NCBI GenBank assembly: GCA_037045585.1
Contig: JBAOIR010000089.1
Location: forward strand, 1 to 64,000
Direction of reading: 5' to 3'
From: SSF14 sp037045585
GTDB lineage: Bacteria > Actinomycetota > Acidimicrobiia > Acidimicrobiales > Microtrichaceae
Length of the DNA stretch: 64,000 nt
Part shown: piece after piece, positions 37,938 to 47,331 of the stretch
Numbering within the stretch: position 1 is the first letter of the stretch
How the letters are laid out: each line of letters opens with the position of its first letter
Program-made: the position numbers and the translations under genes
The notes under the pieces: generated by a model
What the model saw: only the letters and a program-made list of their open reading frames with translations
Database searches by the model: none
What the model was told of the DNA's origin: nothing

Positions 37938-38969
37938 TCAGCCCCCGATCGCCGCGGTCATCGTCGCGTCGACGACGGCGAGGCGATCGTCGCCCCACGG
38001 CAACGGCATCACCACCGGGTGGTCGACCCCGGCGTCACGGTAGGCCTGGACCGCAGCGGTGACGTGGGCGGCATCGCCCACGATGTCGATGGCGCCGATC
38101 ATCTCGTCGGACACGGCGGCCAACGCCGCGTCACGATCTCGGGCGGCGTGGGCGGCCCGCACGGCATCGACCTCCGAGCCGAAACCGGCGCGGCGGAAGG
38201 CCGCGGCATAGGAGTCGACCACGATGTAGCTGAACAGGTCCTTCTGGGCCGGCACCCGGGCGGCGTCGAGGTCGGTGACGCCCACGTGCACGTAGGCGTA
38301 GACCGTGCAGCTTCCCGGCTCCCGACCCGCAGCGGCCTCGGCGGCGCGAACCTGCTCGACACACCATGGGACCGCGCTCGCTGGCAGGTAGTTGAGCAGC
38401 ACCCCGTCGGCGAGTTCGCCGGCGAGTGCCAGCATCTTGGCGTTGAGCGCGCCGATGACGAGGCGGGGACGGCGTTCGCCCGCTCGCAGGCCCAGGCGGA
38501 ACTTGCGACAGGAGTAGAAGTCGCCGTCGAAGGTGACGGGCTCGCCACTCAGGCACTCGCGGGCGAGCGTGAGGTACTCGCGGGTCTGGGCGAGGGGCCG
38601 GTCGCCGTAGGTGGCGCCGTGCCAGCTGCCCACCACGACCGGCGACGAGATGCCCACACCGAGCAGCACGTCGACGTCGGGTCGCAGCGCCTGGAGTGTG
38701 GCCGCTCCCATGACGGCGAGCATCGGAGTGCGGAGCTGCAGGGCCAGCACACCGGTGCCCAGTGACAGCGTCGGCTGTTCGGCGCTCAGCGATCCGAGCA
38801 CGGCGAACGCCTCCGGACCGGTCGTCTCGGCGACCCACAACGACGAGTACCCGAGCTCGGTGGCGCGCCGCGCCGTCGACGACCACACCGACGGTGGCTG
38901 GGTCATCAGGCTGGCGAGCGTGACCCCGAGTGGGGGGTGCGGGGCGGACGAATCAGGGTCCTGATGCAT
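37938..38969 (-). CDS. LLM-class (F420-type) oxidoreductase
   Basis: 343 residues of the luciferase-like family. HPPLGVTLASLMTQPPSVWS opens the barrel, then GYSSLWVAETTGPEAFAVLG, LSLGTGVLALQLRTPMLAVM, DVDVLLGVGISSPVVVGSWH and LVIGALNAKMLALAGELADG. The family's typical cofactor-binding loops are present. It starts the minus-strand series that continues with the SDR and the DNA glycosylase, two bases apart. It may reduce or oxidise a lipid-like substrate together with the SDR; this is inference. Confidence 0.86.
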   Translation of the reverse strand: MHQDPDSSAPHPPLGVTLASLMTQPPSVWSSTARRATELGYSSLWVAETTGPEAFAVLGSLSAEQPTLSLGTGVLALQLRTPMLAVMGAATLQALRPDVDVLLGVGISSPVVVGSWHGATYGDRPLAQTREYLTLARECLSGEPVTFDGDFYSCRKFRLGLRAGERRPRLVIGALNAKMLALAGELADGVLLNYLPASAVPWCVEQVRAAEAAAGREPGSCTVYAYVHVGVTDLDAARVPAQKDLFSYIVVDSYAAAFRRAGFGSEVDAVRAAHAARDRDAALAAVSDEMIGAIDIVGDAAHVTAAVQAYRDAGVDHPVVMPLPWGDDRLAVVDATMTAAIGG

Positions 38970-39132
38970 CTCGGCACCCTATCTGGGGTAGGAAGTGGTC
39001 GCCCGGGGACGTGCATTCGTGTCCGGTCAGTTACAGCAGTGTGAACTGGGTCGCAGATGGGCCAATTGACCCTCGACAGCCACGCCGCTGAGCGTATGCT
39101 GACGACACCAACCCAGGCCCAGCGGAGGAACG

Positions 39133-39303
39133 ATGACCGAGACCCGTGACACCGAATCCATCAGTGAGGCCGTCGCTCTCATCGATCGCGGCCTCGGCGA
39201 CATCTCCGAACGGTCACTCGTGTCGTCGGCGGAGATCGCCGACCTCCTGCTCGATGTTCGCACGCTCCTGACCCGCGTCGACGTCCTGTCGATCCAGAAC
39301 TGA
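39133..39303 (+). CDS. Small acidic protein (56 aa)
   Basis: An ATG preceded by GGAGGAA at 39124-39130, an ideal ribosome-binding site at good spacing, opens a 56-residue frame starting MTETRDTESISEAVALIDRG and ending LTRVDVLSIQN. The pattern of two amphipathic helices with regular Leu/Ile/Val and high acidity has normal high-GC third positions. Its 163-base upstream region separates it from the divergent LLM gene. I know no family; a small helical partner protein is likely. Confidence 0.65.
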   Translation: MTETRDTESISEAVALIDRGLGDISERSLVSSAEIADLLLDVRTLLTRVDVLSIQN

Positions 39304-39327
39304 CGCCGTCGGCGCTGTCGGCGTCGA

Positions 39328-40716
39328 CTAGGCCTTGAGCAGTCGGCGGTACGCCGCCTTCAGGCACGTGAGGAGCCGGTCGGGTTCCTCGACGGCCACC
39401 GTGTCGACCACGAGGCCCATGTTCAGCTGGCCGCGGAACGACATCGTCGTGAGGTTGAACGCGGCACCGGCCAACGGGCCCATCGGATAGTTGGACTCCA
39501 TCAACGCGCCCGAGATGAAGGTGTCCATCGGGGCGGCTCGCAGGTTGGACGTCACGAAGTCGATGACGCCGGCGAACCGGTAGCCGGTGCGGGCGACGAT
39601 CGACGTCGGCAGGAGGTTGATGACACCCGCCAGGGCGTTCGCCGCGCTCATGGCCGGCTCGGCCTTGGTGCGAGCCAGGATCTCGTGGATCGCCGCAAGG
39701 AGGTCGGCAGGATCGGTCACATCGGCGGGGAGCAGGGACTGGCTGGGGGAGAAGACGTTGCCGCCGATGTTGCGATCGGCGCGCTGGCTGATGGGCATGG
39801 CCATGCGCAGCTCGGTCGCCGGCCGACCGACCTGCCGGTGGTAGTCGCCCGCGGCGAGCGTGGCGCCGGCGACGAACAGATCGTTGACCGACACGTTGTT
39901 GCGCTTCGCGGCGGCCTTCGCGTCGGCGAGTGGCACGTCGAGGGTGCGAAAGGCGCGCGACAACGAGCGTGAGGTCCACACCGGGCTGAGGGGGGCGTCG
40001 CCGACCTGCGCCTGGCGGAGCGTCGAGCGGGCCATCTCGAGCGCCGAGCTGCTCGTCCCGACGATCGACGTCGGGTGGACGACAGCGTCGATCGTGCCCT
40101 CGACCGTGCGACGCGCCACACCGAACTGGCGACGGGCGACGTGGGACACGGCGTCGCCGACCGAGCCGAGCAGCGAGGGATCGTGGTGGGGGACCGATGC
40201 GGCCTCGACGGCGGGGCGCTGGGGCGCGTCGCGCTCGAAGTCGATGAATTCGAGCGACAGGCGGAGTCCACCCTGGCCGTCGGTGATCGTGTGGTGGAGG
40301 CGCTGCACCATGGCCGCCTTGCCGCCGCGGAGTCCGTCGATCACCACGAACTCCCACAGGGGTCGGGTGCGGTCGAACGGGTCCATGAAGAGCGACGTCG
40401 CGAGCCGGTAGAGGTCGGCCCGCGTGCCCCTACCGCCCAGGGAGATGTGCTTGAGGTGGTGGTCGAGGTCGAAGTGGGGATCGATCTCCCACTTCGGCGG
40501 CGCCAGCCGCCCGAACACCGGGGCGACCCGCTGGCGGAGACGCGGGAAGACGATCGAGGCCCGCTCGAGGGTCGCCCGCATCCGCTCGAGGTCGGGGGCC
40601 CGGTCGAGGATCGACATGTTGGCGATGTTGCTCGACAGGCGCGGGTCCTTTTCGAGGTTCCACATCAGGGCCTCGAAGTCGGTCATGTGGCCGTCGTTGG
40701 AGCGATCGTCCGCCAT
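39328..40716 (-). CDS. WS/DGAT wax ester synthase/diacylglycerol acyltransferase
   Basis: Makes wax esters or triacylglycerol from acyl-CoA, a storage-lipid enzyme typical of actinobacteria. 462 residues. The active-site HHxxxDG motif is intact in VQRLHHTITDGQGGLRLS near residue 140. Other family segments: MTDFEALMWNLEKDPRLSSN, FRTLDVPLADAKAAAKRNNV, SVNDLFVAGATLAAGDYH, GNVFSPSQSLLPADVTDPAD and the late SNLRAAPMDTFISGALME. Members act at the membrane surface. It is on its own, convergent with the small acidic gene. Confidence 0.9.
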   Translation of the reverse strand: MADDRSNDGHMTDFEALMWNLEKDPRLSSNIANMSILDRAPDLERMRATLERASIVFPRLRQRVAPVFGRLAPPKWEIDPHFDLDHHLKHISLGGRGTRADLYRLATSLFMDPFDRTRPLWEFVVIDGLRGGKAAMVQRLHHTITDGQGGLRLSLEFIDFERDAPQRPAVEAASVPHHDPSLLGSVGDAVSHVARRQFGVARRTVEGTIDAVVHPTSIVGTSSSALEMARSTLRQAQVGDAPLSPVWTSRSLSRAFRTLDVPLADAKAAAKRNNVSVNDLFVAGATLAAGDYHRQVGRPATELRMAMPISQRADRNIGGNVFSPSQSLLPADVTDPADLLAAIHEILARTKAEPAMSAANALAGVINLLPTSIVARTGYRFAGVIDFVTSNLRAAPMDTFISGALMESNYPMGPLAGAAFNLTTMSFRGQLNMGLVVDTVAVEEPDRLLTCLKAAYRRLLKA

Positions 40717-40754
40717 CGGCTCAGGCTACCGGCCGGCGACTTGAGGGAGTGCCC

Positions 40755-41420
40755 TCAGGATGAGGTGGCGCGATGGTTGGGGAGGCGGGGCAGAACCCGC
40801 AGGGCGAGACGACCGAGGGCCCACCCGACCACGTAGCCGCCGACGACGTCGGACGGGTGGTGGATCTTGACGTGCACCCGGCTCCACCCGATCGACACAC
40901 CGAGCAGGTACCAGGCCCACCCGAAGCGGCTGCCCCGGTTGGAGATGAGCGTTGCCGCGAACACACCGGCGGAGGCGTGGCCACTCGGGAAGCTCGACGT
41001 CTTGGGCTGGCGCAACTTGAGGGGGCGCGCTGTGGCCGGGACGGGACGCACCCGGCGGAACAGCATCTTGACGGGACCGTTGACGATGGCGGCCTCGATG
41101 CCGAGCGCGCTCGACAGCTCGACGGCGTCGGCGAACGTCTCGCCCGACACCGGGATGCGGGCCAGCGCGATGGCGTGCCACACCATGCCGTGGTCACCGA
41201 CCTTGGACAGCCCGTAGAACACCCGGTCGGCGAGCGCGTTGCCCCGGAGGCGGTCGGCCCACCCGTCGATGGTCGCGTCGAAGGCCGCGATGCCGGGCCT
41301 GTCGATGAGGCCGGCGAAGGGGCCGAGCTTGGGGTCGGGCGCGGGGATACGACCGTCGGGGCCGACGGCGCCCGGCGGATGCTCGTCGAGCTCGACGTCG
41401 ATGGGCGGGGTGTCGGTCAT
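40755..41420 (-). CDS. PAP2-superfamily phosphatase
   Basis: 221 residues, start ATG 41420. The three PAP2 phosphatase motifs are KMLFRRVRPVP (KxxxxxxRP-like), SSFPSGHASAGVF (PSGH) and SRVHVKIHHPSDVVGGY (SRxxxxxHxxxD). These give the catalytic His pair. Hydrophobic segments around the motifs (WAWYLLGVSIGW, VVGGYVVGWALGRLAL) fit a membrane protein, though the N-terminal 60 residues are soluble. It likely dephosphorylates a lipid phosphate. Its ATG overlaps the stop of the RecB-like gene (ATGA), indicating translational coupling. Confidence 0.86.
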   Translation of the reverse strand: MTDTPPIDVELDEHPPGAVGPDGRIPAPDPKLGPFAGLIDRPGIAAFDATIDGWADRLRGNALADRVFYGLSKVGDHGMVWHAIALARIPVSGETFADAVELSSALGIEAAIVNGPVKMLFRRVRPVPATARPLKLRQPKTSSFPSGHASAGVFAATLISNRGSRFGWAWYLLGVSIGWSRVHVKIHHPSDVVGGYVVGWALGRLALRVLPRLPNHRATSS

Positions 41421-42258
41421 GCGGGTGCCGGCGTCGGAGTCGGCTCGGGGGAGGACACCAGGCTGATCAAGCGGGCCGCCTCGGGGTCGCCGCCGAACGC
41501 CGGGCAGTACTCCTTGAACGAGCACCAGTTGCAGAGCATCGACTGCTTGGGGCGGAAGTCCTCGTGGGCGCACGCTCGCTCGACCGCCGTCCAGATCGCC
41601 TGCACCCGCTTCTCGAGCCCGTTGATGGACTGCTCGGTGGGCGTCGCGATGATGATCTGCGGATTGGCGCCGAGATAGATGAGCTGCACCTTGGCCGGAC
41701 GACGACCGAAGAGCCGTTCGCACAGGAACGCGTAGAACTGCACCCCGCCGAGCCGCGACATCTCCTGCTTCTCCGACGGCACCCGGCCGGTCTTGTAGTC
41801 GGTGACGATCAGCTCGCCGTCGGCGTCGAGATCGAGACGGTCGATGATGCCGCGGAGCAGCAGGTCGCCGACCTTGGCCGACAACATGAGCTCGATGCCG
41901 ATCGGGTCGAACGCCGTGGGATCCTCCAGCTGGAAGTAGCGGTCGACCATGACCGCGGCGTCGGCCAGGAACTCGCCGGTCGCGAGCATCGTCGAGCTCG
42001 AGGCCGACGAACTCGGGGTTGGACGATGAACTCGTGCGTCGCCCGGGCGAGGCACTCGGTCGCCAGCTCGCGGGTGCGCTCGTGGGGCTTCGCGACGAAC
42101 AACAGCTCGAGGGCGCGATGGACGAGGCTGCCCTTGACCGCCGGGGCGGACGGCGGCTCGGGCAACTTGTCGATCGCCGAGAACCGGAACGCGAGGGCGC
42201 AGTCCTTGAACGTCGACACCTTGGAGGGCGACAGGGACGTGGGGAGCGGGAAGCTCAT
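41417..42258 (-). CDS. RecB-like PD-(D/E)XK nuclease with Fe-S cysteines, one frameshift
   Basis: Single-domain Cas4/AddB-like nuclease. It starts MSFPLPTSLSPSKVSTFKDC, where the Cys of FKDCALAFRF and a late cluster (MLCNWCSFKEYCPAF) together make the usual four-Cys iron-sulphur site. GSLVHRALELLF supplies the motif His. The catalytic core is IIDRLDLDADGELIVTDYKT with Asp and Lys, followed by GGVQFYAFLCERLFG. The frame shifts near 42,010 between ATHEFIVQP and GEFLADAAVMVDRY. Such stand-alone nucleases are common in actinobacteria; the role is probably DNA repair. Confidence 0.85.
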
Positions 42259-42287
42259 GTGTTGATCGTACGCGTCACGTCTGACAG

Positions 42288-43154
42288 TCAGGCGCCATCG
42301 AACGCCGCGACGACGGACGCCGCCATGCGGTCGGGCGCCTGCATGGGCCCGAAGTGGCCGAGATCGGGATGCGACTCGAGGCGTCCGGCGGGAAGGCGTT
42401 CGGCCACCTGACCGGCGAACAGCGCCGGGCCGGGGATCGAGGTGTCGCCGACGACGATCGTGACGGGAGCCCCGACCTCGGCGAGATGGCACCAAGCCGA
42501 GTGCCGGCCACCCATGCGGTACACCTGCGCCTCGACCGCGGGCTCACATGCGAGACGGACCCCGCCGGCAGGAGCGTCGGGGGCGGGATCGTCGACCAGG
42601 CCACGCTCGAGGTAGCCGTCGAGCGCCCGGGGGTCGAAGACGTCCATCGGGGGCTTCGACGCATAGTTGTCGAACGCCGCCTGACGCGACGGGAACGTCG
42701 CCCGCCGTCGAGCGGCGCCGTCGGCGAGGTGGTTGTCCGGGATCCCGGTCGGGCGGGGGCTGGGGGACGTCGCTCGGGAACACCACGGGTTCGTAGGCCC
42801 AGAGGCCGGCGAACGTCCCGGGTCGGCGCTCCTCGGCGAGCAACAGCGAGGCCCCCCCCATGGAGTGGCCGACGCCGAACCACGGCCCGTCGCCCCCGAG
42901 GTCGTCGACCACGGCGAGCACGTCGTCGGCGGTGCCGGACCAATCGAACGTGGCAGGAGGGTGCTCGACCGGCCGTGGCCCCGCACGTCGAGGGCCCAGC
43001 AGTCGAACCGCTCCGACAGCACCTCGGCCATCGGCCGCCAGACCGTGGCGCAGAATCCCGTCGCGTGGACGAACAGCAGGCTAGGGCCGGCATCGGGGCC
43101 GCCGAGGCGCAGGTAGTCGACGGCAACGCCGTCGGCGAAGCAGGTGGTGGGCAC
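42288..43154 (-). CDS. Alpha/beta hydrolase, two compensating frameshifts
   Basis: The N-terminal part (VDYLRLGGPDAGPSLLFVHA, WALDVRGHGRSS) and the C-terminal part (YRMGGRHSAWCHLAEVGAPV, SHPDLGHFGPMQAPDRMA with the catalytic His) are in one frame. Between about 42,955 and 42,720 the real code is in another frame: VLAVVDDLGGDGPWFGVGHS, then MGGASLLLAEERRPGTFAGL, containing the nucleophile GHSMGG. Two opposite indels explain this. A reader taking the single long frame would lose the nucleophile. Substrate unknown. It is 29 bases upstream of the RecB-like gene on the same strand. Confidence 0.82.
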   Translation of the reverse strand: MPTTCFADGVAVDYLRLGGPDAGPSLLFVHATGFCATVWRPMAEVLSERFDCWALDVRGHGRSSTLLPRSIGPAPPTTCSPWSTTSGATGRGSASATPWGGPRCCSPRSADPGRSPASGPTNPWCSRATSPSPRPTGIPDNHLADGAARRRATFPSRQAAFDNYASKPPMDVFDPRALDGYLERGLVDDPAPDAPAGGVRLACEPAVEAQVYRMGGRHSAWCHLAEVGAPVTIVVGDTSIPGPALFAGQVAERLPAGRLESHPDLGHFGPMQAPDRMAASVVAAFDGA

Positions 43155-43180
43155 GGCGCCACCCTATTGGAGGCGCCCGG

Positions 43181-43583
43181 TCAGCGCAGCACGGGGTACC
43201 GCAGCGCCCGCAAGCGCTCGAGCGTCTCCGGGTCGATCCGGTCCGGGCCCGACGCCACCGTGTGGGCGACCAGGTCGTGGGGCACGATCAGGCAGGGCTG
43301 ATCGGGGTCGAACCGCACGTCGTGGGTCGCGCACATCGCGTCGATGAACGGGACCCACACGAGTTCGTCGGAGAGCTGGAGCCGGACCGCATCGGCGACG
43401 GGCTGCGGCCCGCAGCGACGCCTCGGCGAGATCACCCTCGTCCTCGGTCACGACGAACAGCCCGCAACGCCCGACGACGAGCCATGCCTCGTCGAGCACG
43501 AACACCTTCATCCCCGCGGGGAGCGCACCGAGCGTGTCGGCGAGGGTGGTCGGGGTCACCCGCTGTGACCGGAACATCCTCAC
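43181..43583 (-). CDS. Hypothetical protein, one frameshift
   Basis: About 134 codons from GTG 43583 (or ATG 43577), RMFRSQRVTPTTLADTLGAL, then VFVLDEAWLVVGRCGLFVVT. After a shift near 43,415 it continues as PVADAVRLQLSDELVWVPFI, DAMCATHDVRFDPDQPCLIV and ends RLRALRYPVLR. It has alternating strand and helix character and resembles small nuclease-related or restriction-like domains only loosely. I do not recognise the family. It precedes the alpha/beta hydrolase on the same strand. Confidence 0.65.
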
Positions 43584-43623
43584 TCCATCGGCAGATCGGT
43601 CGAGGTTGTGAAGAAATGCCCGG

Positions 43624-45090
43624 CTAGCGGGACTTGAGCACGAGCGCCGTAGCCGGGGACTCGAGCGTGACGACCTGGGACTCGGAGGTGATCAGCCCCG
43701 ACAGGAGGCTGCCACCGTCGCTCGCCGGGCTCGTGATGCCGAGCCGCGCCCATCGGGCCCGGGCCTTGGGGTTCGCGACGCCCTCGACCGCCATCGCCGA
43801 ATCCCAGCACGTGGTGTCGGAGATGATCCAGCCGTAGTCGTGGAGTGCCACGGCGAAGATGCGGGCCGTCGAGCGCTTGGCGCCGGTGTAGCCCTTGGTG
43901 TCGAGCCAGGCGTCGATCTGGGCGTCGGTCATGTCGAGGGCGAAGCGCATGCCCTCGGGGACGGTCTTGGCCCGGTCGGTCGGGGTGTTCTGCTGCGCCA
44001 CCGAGCCGCACTCGCCGGCGGGACCGTTCCACCACTCGAGCCGGGTCGCCGGTGCGACGGCGTACCCGCAGTCGACCCCGGGGGTGCCGCCGCCCGAGGT
44101 CGGGCAGGCCGGGCCGAACATGGTGCCGTAGGTCTCCATGTTGAGCGCGTGGTTGATGGAGCCCTTCTCGACCTCGTCGAGCGTGGGGAGCAACGCCATC
44201 GCCTGGATGGCGCCCATGCCCCGCCCGGCCTCCTTCGAGTAGCCGCTCGAGGTGATGGCGTTCGAGACCGAACCGTCGACGTCCCTGCCGATGCCCGCCG
44301 ACCACACGCACAGGTCGATCCCCGCTCGCCAGCCGGCGAGCAGGTTCTCGAGCGTGAAGCACGACGTCCAGTTCACCTTCTGGACGCCCCACAGGCCCCA
44401 CTCGGTGCCCGTGGTCGGATCGACGATGACCATCTCCAGGTCGTTTCCCGGTGCGGGCTCCCAGTTCGGGTTCCACGGGATCGTGTTGTTGTTACCGAGC
44501 TCCACCCCGTAGGCCCAGCCCGCGCCGAAGACCTTGATCGTCGTGGTGGCGTCCTCCGTCGAATACACGGGCGTGGAGTAGGCGTCGAACGACACCGAGA
44601 TGTGGCCGCGTTTGGAGGCGTCGGTCCGGCCGGGGTAGTTGGCGTAGCGGAACCACTTCGGGTTGACCAGGTCGCCGAGTCGGACGCGGACGCCGAGGCA
44701 CGCGGCCGGGCGGTTGAACGTGGTCGAGGTGGCGTACCGGGCCGGGTTGGAACGGGCCTGAGTCGACGAGTCGCTGCGCACAACGAACCCGACCGCGGCG
44801 GTCGAGGTCGTCGGCGCCACCGTGGGCGGCGTCGTCGTGGGAGCGCCCGTGGTGGGCGGGCCCGTGGGCGTCGGGGCCGCCGTGGGCGGCAGTCGTGTGG
44901 TGGGCGGTTGCGGTGGTCGTCGGCTTCGTGGTCGCTCGCGGGCCGGCGCCGAGCGTCGGCGGTCACGCCGTCGGCGCCTTCGACGTCGGTGTCTGCCGGA
45001 CGCGACCCCGGAGCAGCTCGCGAGCACACTGCCGAGCAGAAGGGTGGCACACAGGAGCGCGACGGGTCGCGCCGTTCGTGAAGGAGCCAT
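43624..45090 (-). CDS. Large exported lipoprotein of unknown fold
   Basis: 488 residues. MAPSRTARPVALLCATLLLG, then SVLASC, is a lipoprotein signal with lipobox LASC. An Arg-rich then Thr/Pro-rich linker follows (TTTPPTVAPTTSTAA). The compact domain from about residue 105 has AACLGVRVRLGDLVNPKWFR, VFGAGWAYGVELGNNNTIPW, LCVWSAGIGRDVDGSV, YGWIISDTTCWDSAMA and many Trp and Cys, suggesting a disulfide-bonded beta-rich glycan-binding or -cleaving domain. The Arg-rich part (RHRRRRRRRRDRRR) is unlike any secreted linker and may come from paired indels near 44,900-45,010. No family recognised. Confidence 0.7.
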   Translation of the reverse strand: MAPSRTARPVALLCATLLLGSVLASCSGVASGRHRRRRRRRRDRRRSAPARERPRSRRPPQPPTTRLPPTAAPTPTGPPTTGAPTTTPPTVAPTTSTAAVGFVVRSDSSTQARSNPARYATSTTFNRPAACLGVRVRLGDLVNPKWFRYANYPGRTDASKRGHISVSFDAYSTPVYSTEDATTTIKVFGAGWAYGVELGNNNTIPWNPNWEPAPGNDLEMVIVDPTTGTEWGLWGVQKVNWTSCFTLENLLAGWRAGIDLCVWSAGIGRDVDGSVSNAITSSGYSKEAGRGMGAIQAMALLPTLDEVEKGSINHALNMETYGTMFGPACPTSGGGTPGVDCGYAVAPATRLEWWNGPAGECGSVAQQNTPTDRAKTVPEGMRFALDMTDAQIDAWLDTKGYTGAKRSTARIFAVALHDYGWIISDTTCWDSAMAVEGVANPKARARWARLGITSPASDGGSLLSGLITSESQVVTLESPATALVLKSR

Positions 45091-45238
45091 CGGGTTCCGT
45101 TCCTCTTCAGGTGACGGAATCCCCAGCGGCTTCCGTCACGTGAGGTGTCGGGCCGATCGACGTGGACCTTGAATTCGTTGTTCGGCCGGGCATCGGGGGC
45201 CGATCCCCCCGGGAGCGCGGCCCGGTGCGCGACGGGCG

Positions 45239-45975
45239 TCAGTGTCGGAACGCGTTGATGCAGTCGGCGAGGGCCTGCTCGCCGGCGTTGTTGAGGTGCA
45301 GGTCGAGCGGCCCCAGCGACAGGCCCGGTGTCAGGTACCCGGCGGCGTTCGACATCCGCGGTGAGCAGTCGAGGTAGCGAGTTCCGTACCGTTGGGCCAG
45401 GGCTGTGTTGAAGGCCCGTCGGTCGGCCTCGCGGTTCGAGATCGTGGCGGTCTGGGGGAGCGGTACCACGCCGACCCACGTGACCTTGGCGCCGATGCGC
45501 TGCGGCGTAGTTGGCGAACTCGGTGACCCCGGCGAGCATCTGGGTGACCGAACGGCCACCGGTGAGGTCGTTGATGCCGGCCATCACCACGTACTCGCGG
45601 ACCGGACTGGAACCGATGACCGCCGCGGCGCGCTGCAGGATCGTCTGGCCCGTGTAGCTGCCGGCGAGGGTCCATCCGGCGCCGTACATGTCGTCGCCGC
45701 CGTTGCCGACGTCGGCGCCGATCCGCTCGCTCCAGGGCAGACCACGGGCCGGTTCGTTGCTGTTGGCGGCCTGGGAGTCGCCGAGCGCCCACACCGTCAG
45801 GTTGGTCTCCGGGCAGCGTCGTGGTGGAGGCGTCCGTCGACGGCGGCTCGGGGCAACCGGTCGCGAGCACGCCAGCACCGCCCGAGCAACCAGATCCGTC
45901 CGCGCACGTCACTTCTCCCTCGACATCGACCGCTCCCGCCAGGAACTGCGACACTCTACTCCGATCCCCGAACAA
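45239..45975 (-). CDS. SGNH/GDSL hydrolase, at least two frameshifts
   Basis: Esterase-type hydrolase, often an O-acyl transferase or deacetylase of glycans. Three pieces are in different frames. An N-terminal Cys/Thr-rich region ends TGCPEPPSTDASTTTLP. Then LTVWALGDSQAANSNEPARG has block I (GDSQ), and EYVVMAGINDLTGGRSVTQM has block III (GIND). Finally KVTWVGVVPLPQTATISNRE and LSLGPLDLHLNNAGEQALAD have block V (DLH). Shifts are near 45,830 and 45,500. The catalytic Ser, Asp and His are present. It is divergent from the three acyltransferase genes, so a role in the same glycan-acylation system is plausible. Confidence 0.78.
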
Positions 45976-46077
45976 TCCCCCCTCAGGTGACGATTCTCGG
46001 CGATGAAACGTCGCTCATCGGCTGCCCGAGCACGTACGCTGACCTCTCCGGGAACCGGGGTGGAAACGAGGGTTGGT

Positions 46078-47331
46078 GTGCCGCAAGTGATCGAACACGG
46101 GGTGGGTCTCGAAGGCCCCGCGCCTGCGCCACGTCGCCCCGTTCGACGGCATCCGTGGGTTCGGTGTCATCGGTGTGATGGCGGGACACGCCCTGCCGTT
46201 CGCAACCCTGTCGTTCTCGGCGATCGTCGACGTGTTCTTCGTGATCTCGGGCTTCCTGATCACGACGCTCTTGCTGCAGGAGCACCGCGACACCGGCGGC
46301 GTCGACGTCCGGAAGTTCTACGCCCGTCGTCTCCTCCGGTTGTTGCCGGCGCTCTACGTGATGTTGGCGGGCAGCGTCGTGGTCGGTGTGCTGGTCAAGT
46401 TGATGGGCCACAACACACCGGTGCAGACGCTGAGTGCCCTCGCCAAGGAGGTCGTGGCCTCGCGTTCTGTACGTGCACAACATCGTGTACCCGGCCAACG
46501 ACGGTCCGTGGATCGACCACCTCTGGACGCTGTCGATCGAGGAGCAGTTCTACCTCGCCATCGGGGTCGTGGCGCTCATCTTCATCGTCAAGGGCCGAAT
46601 CCGGACGGTCACCGCGCTGCTGGTGGGGCTGCTCGCCGCGGTGCAGCTCTCCCGCCTGTTCGTCGTCGCCGGCCCCCTCAAGGCGGTCGCCGGTGCCGTG
46701 TGGCTCCAGCGCCCCGACTCGCTGATGGTCGGCATGATCGGCGCCATCGTCTCGGCGCACATCCCCGACCCGATGTGCCGGAACGGACGAAGCGCACCCT
46801 CGGCGCGCTCGGCTACGTCGCCATCCCGGTCCTCTTCTTCTCGGTGTGGGCGTCCACGGGCCTCATGCGCACGCTCGGGTGGAACCATCAGTACGTCCCC
46901 GACGACCTCCGGGCGCTCCTGGCGACGCCGGTCACGCGTCCGACGGACTTCTACTGGTTCCAGTGGGGCAACACCGCGGCCTCGTGGTCGATGATGACGA
47001 TCACGCTCTGCGCCTTCCGGCTCCCCGAGTGGTTCCCGAACCGGTTCCTCTCGATCAAAGCGTGCGTGTGGACCGGTGGGCTCCTCTCGTACAGCCTCTA
47101 TCTCTGGCACGTCCCGATCCAGGAGCTCATCGCCGCCCTCCTCGGGCTCGAACGCGACGGCCTCGGCGGGTCGGTCCCGCGGTTCGTGTGGGTTGCCTCG
47201 CCATCACGGTGCCGTTCCTCGTTGCGTACCCGAGCTACAAGTTCGTCGAGACACGGGCGATGAAGATCAAGAACCGCTTCTCGGTCACCGGCGACGCCCG
47301 GCACGCCGCGGCACCGGCCGAAGGCGGCTGA
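46078..47331 (+). CDS. OafA/YrhL-type membrane acyltransferase, copy 1, several frameshifts
   Basis: Acyltransferase-3 family; moves acyl groups across or at the membrane onto sugars. RHVAPFDGIRGFGVIGVMAG carries the family's early R/H motif, then VDVFFVISGFLITTLLLQEH, YARRLLRLLPALYVMLAGSV, IDHLWTLSIEEQFYLAIGVV, SLYLWHVPIQELI. Shifts lie near 46,112, 46,450, 46,780 and 47,195. The start is uncertain; GTG 46078 in the frame before the first shift fits the spacing of copies 2 and 3. The protein would have about ten membrane helices. The stop overlaps the ATG of copy 2 (TGATG). Confidence 0.8.

Noticed and set aside
42288..43154. Two separate hydrolase genes
   Set aside because: The middle piece in another frame supplies the missing nucleophile segment at the right place, so one gene with two opposite indels is simpler.
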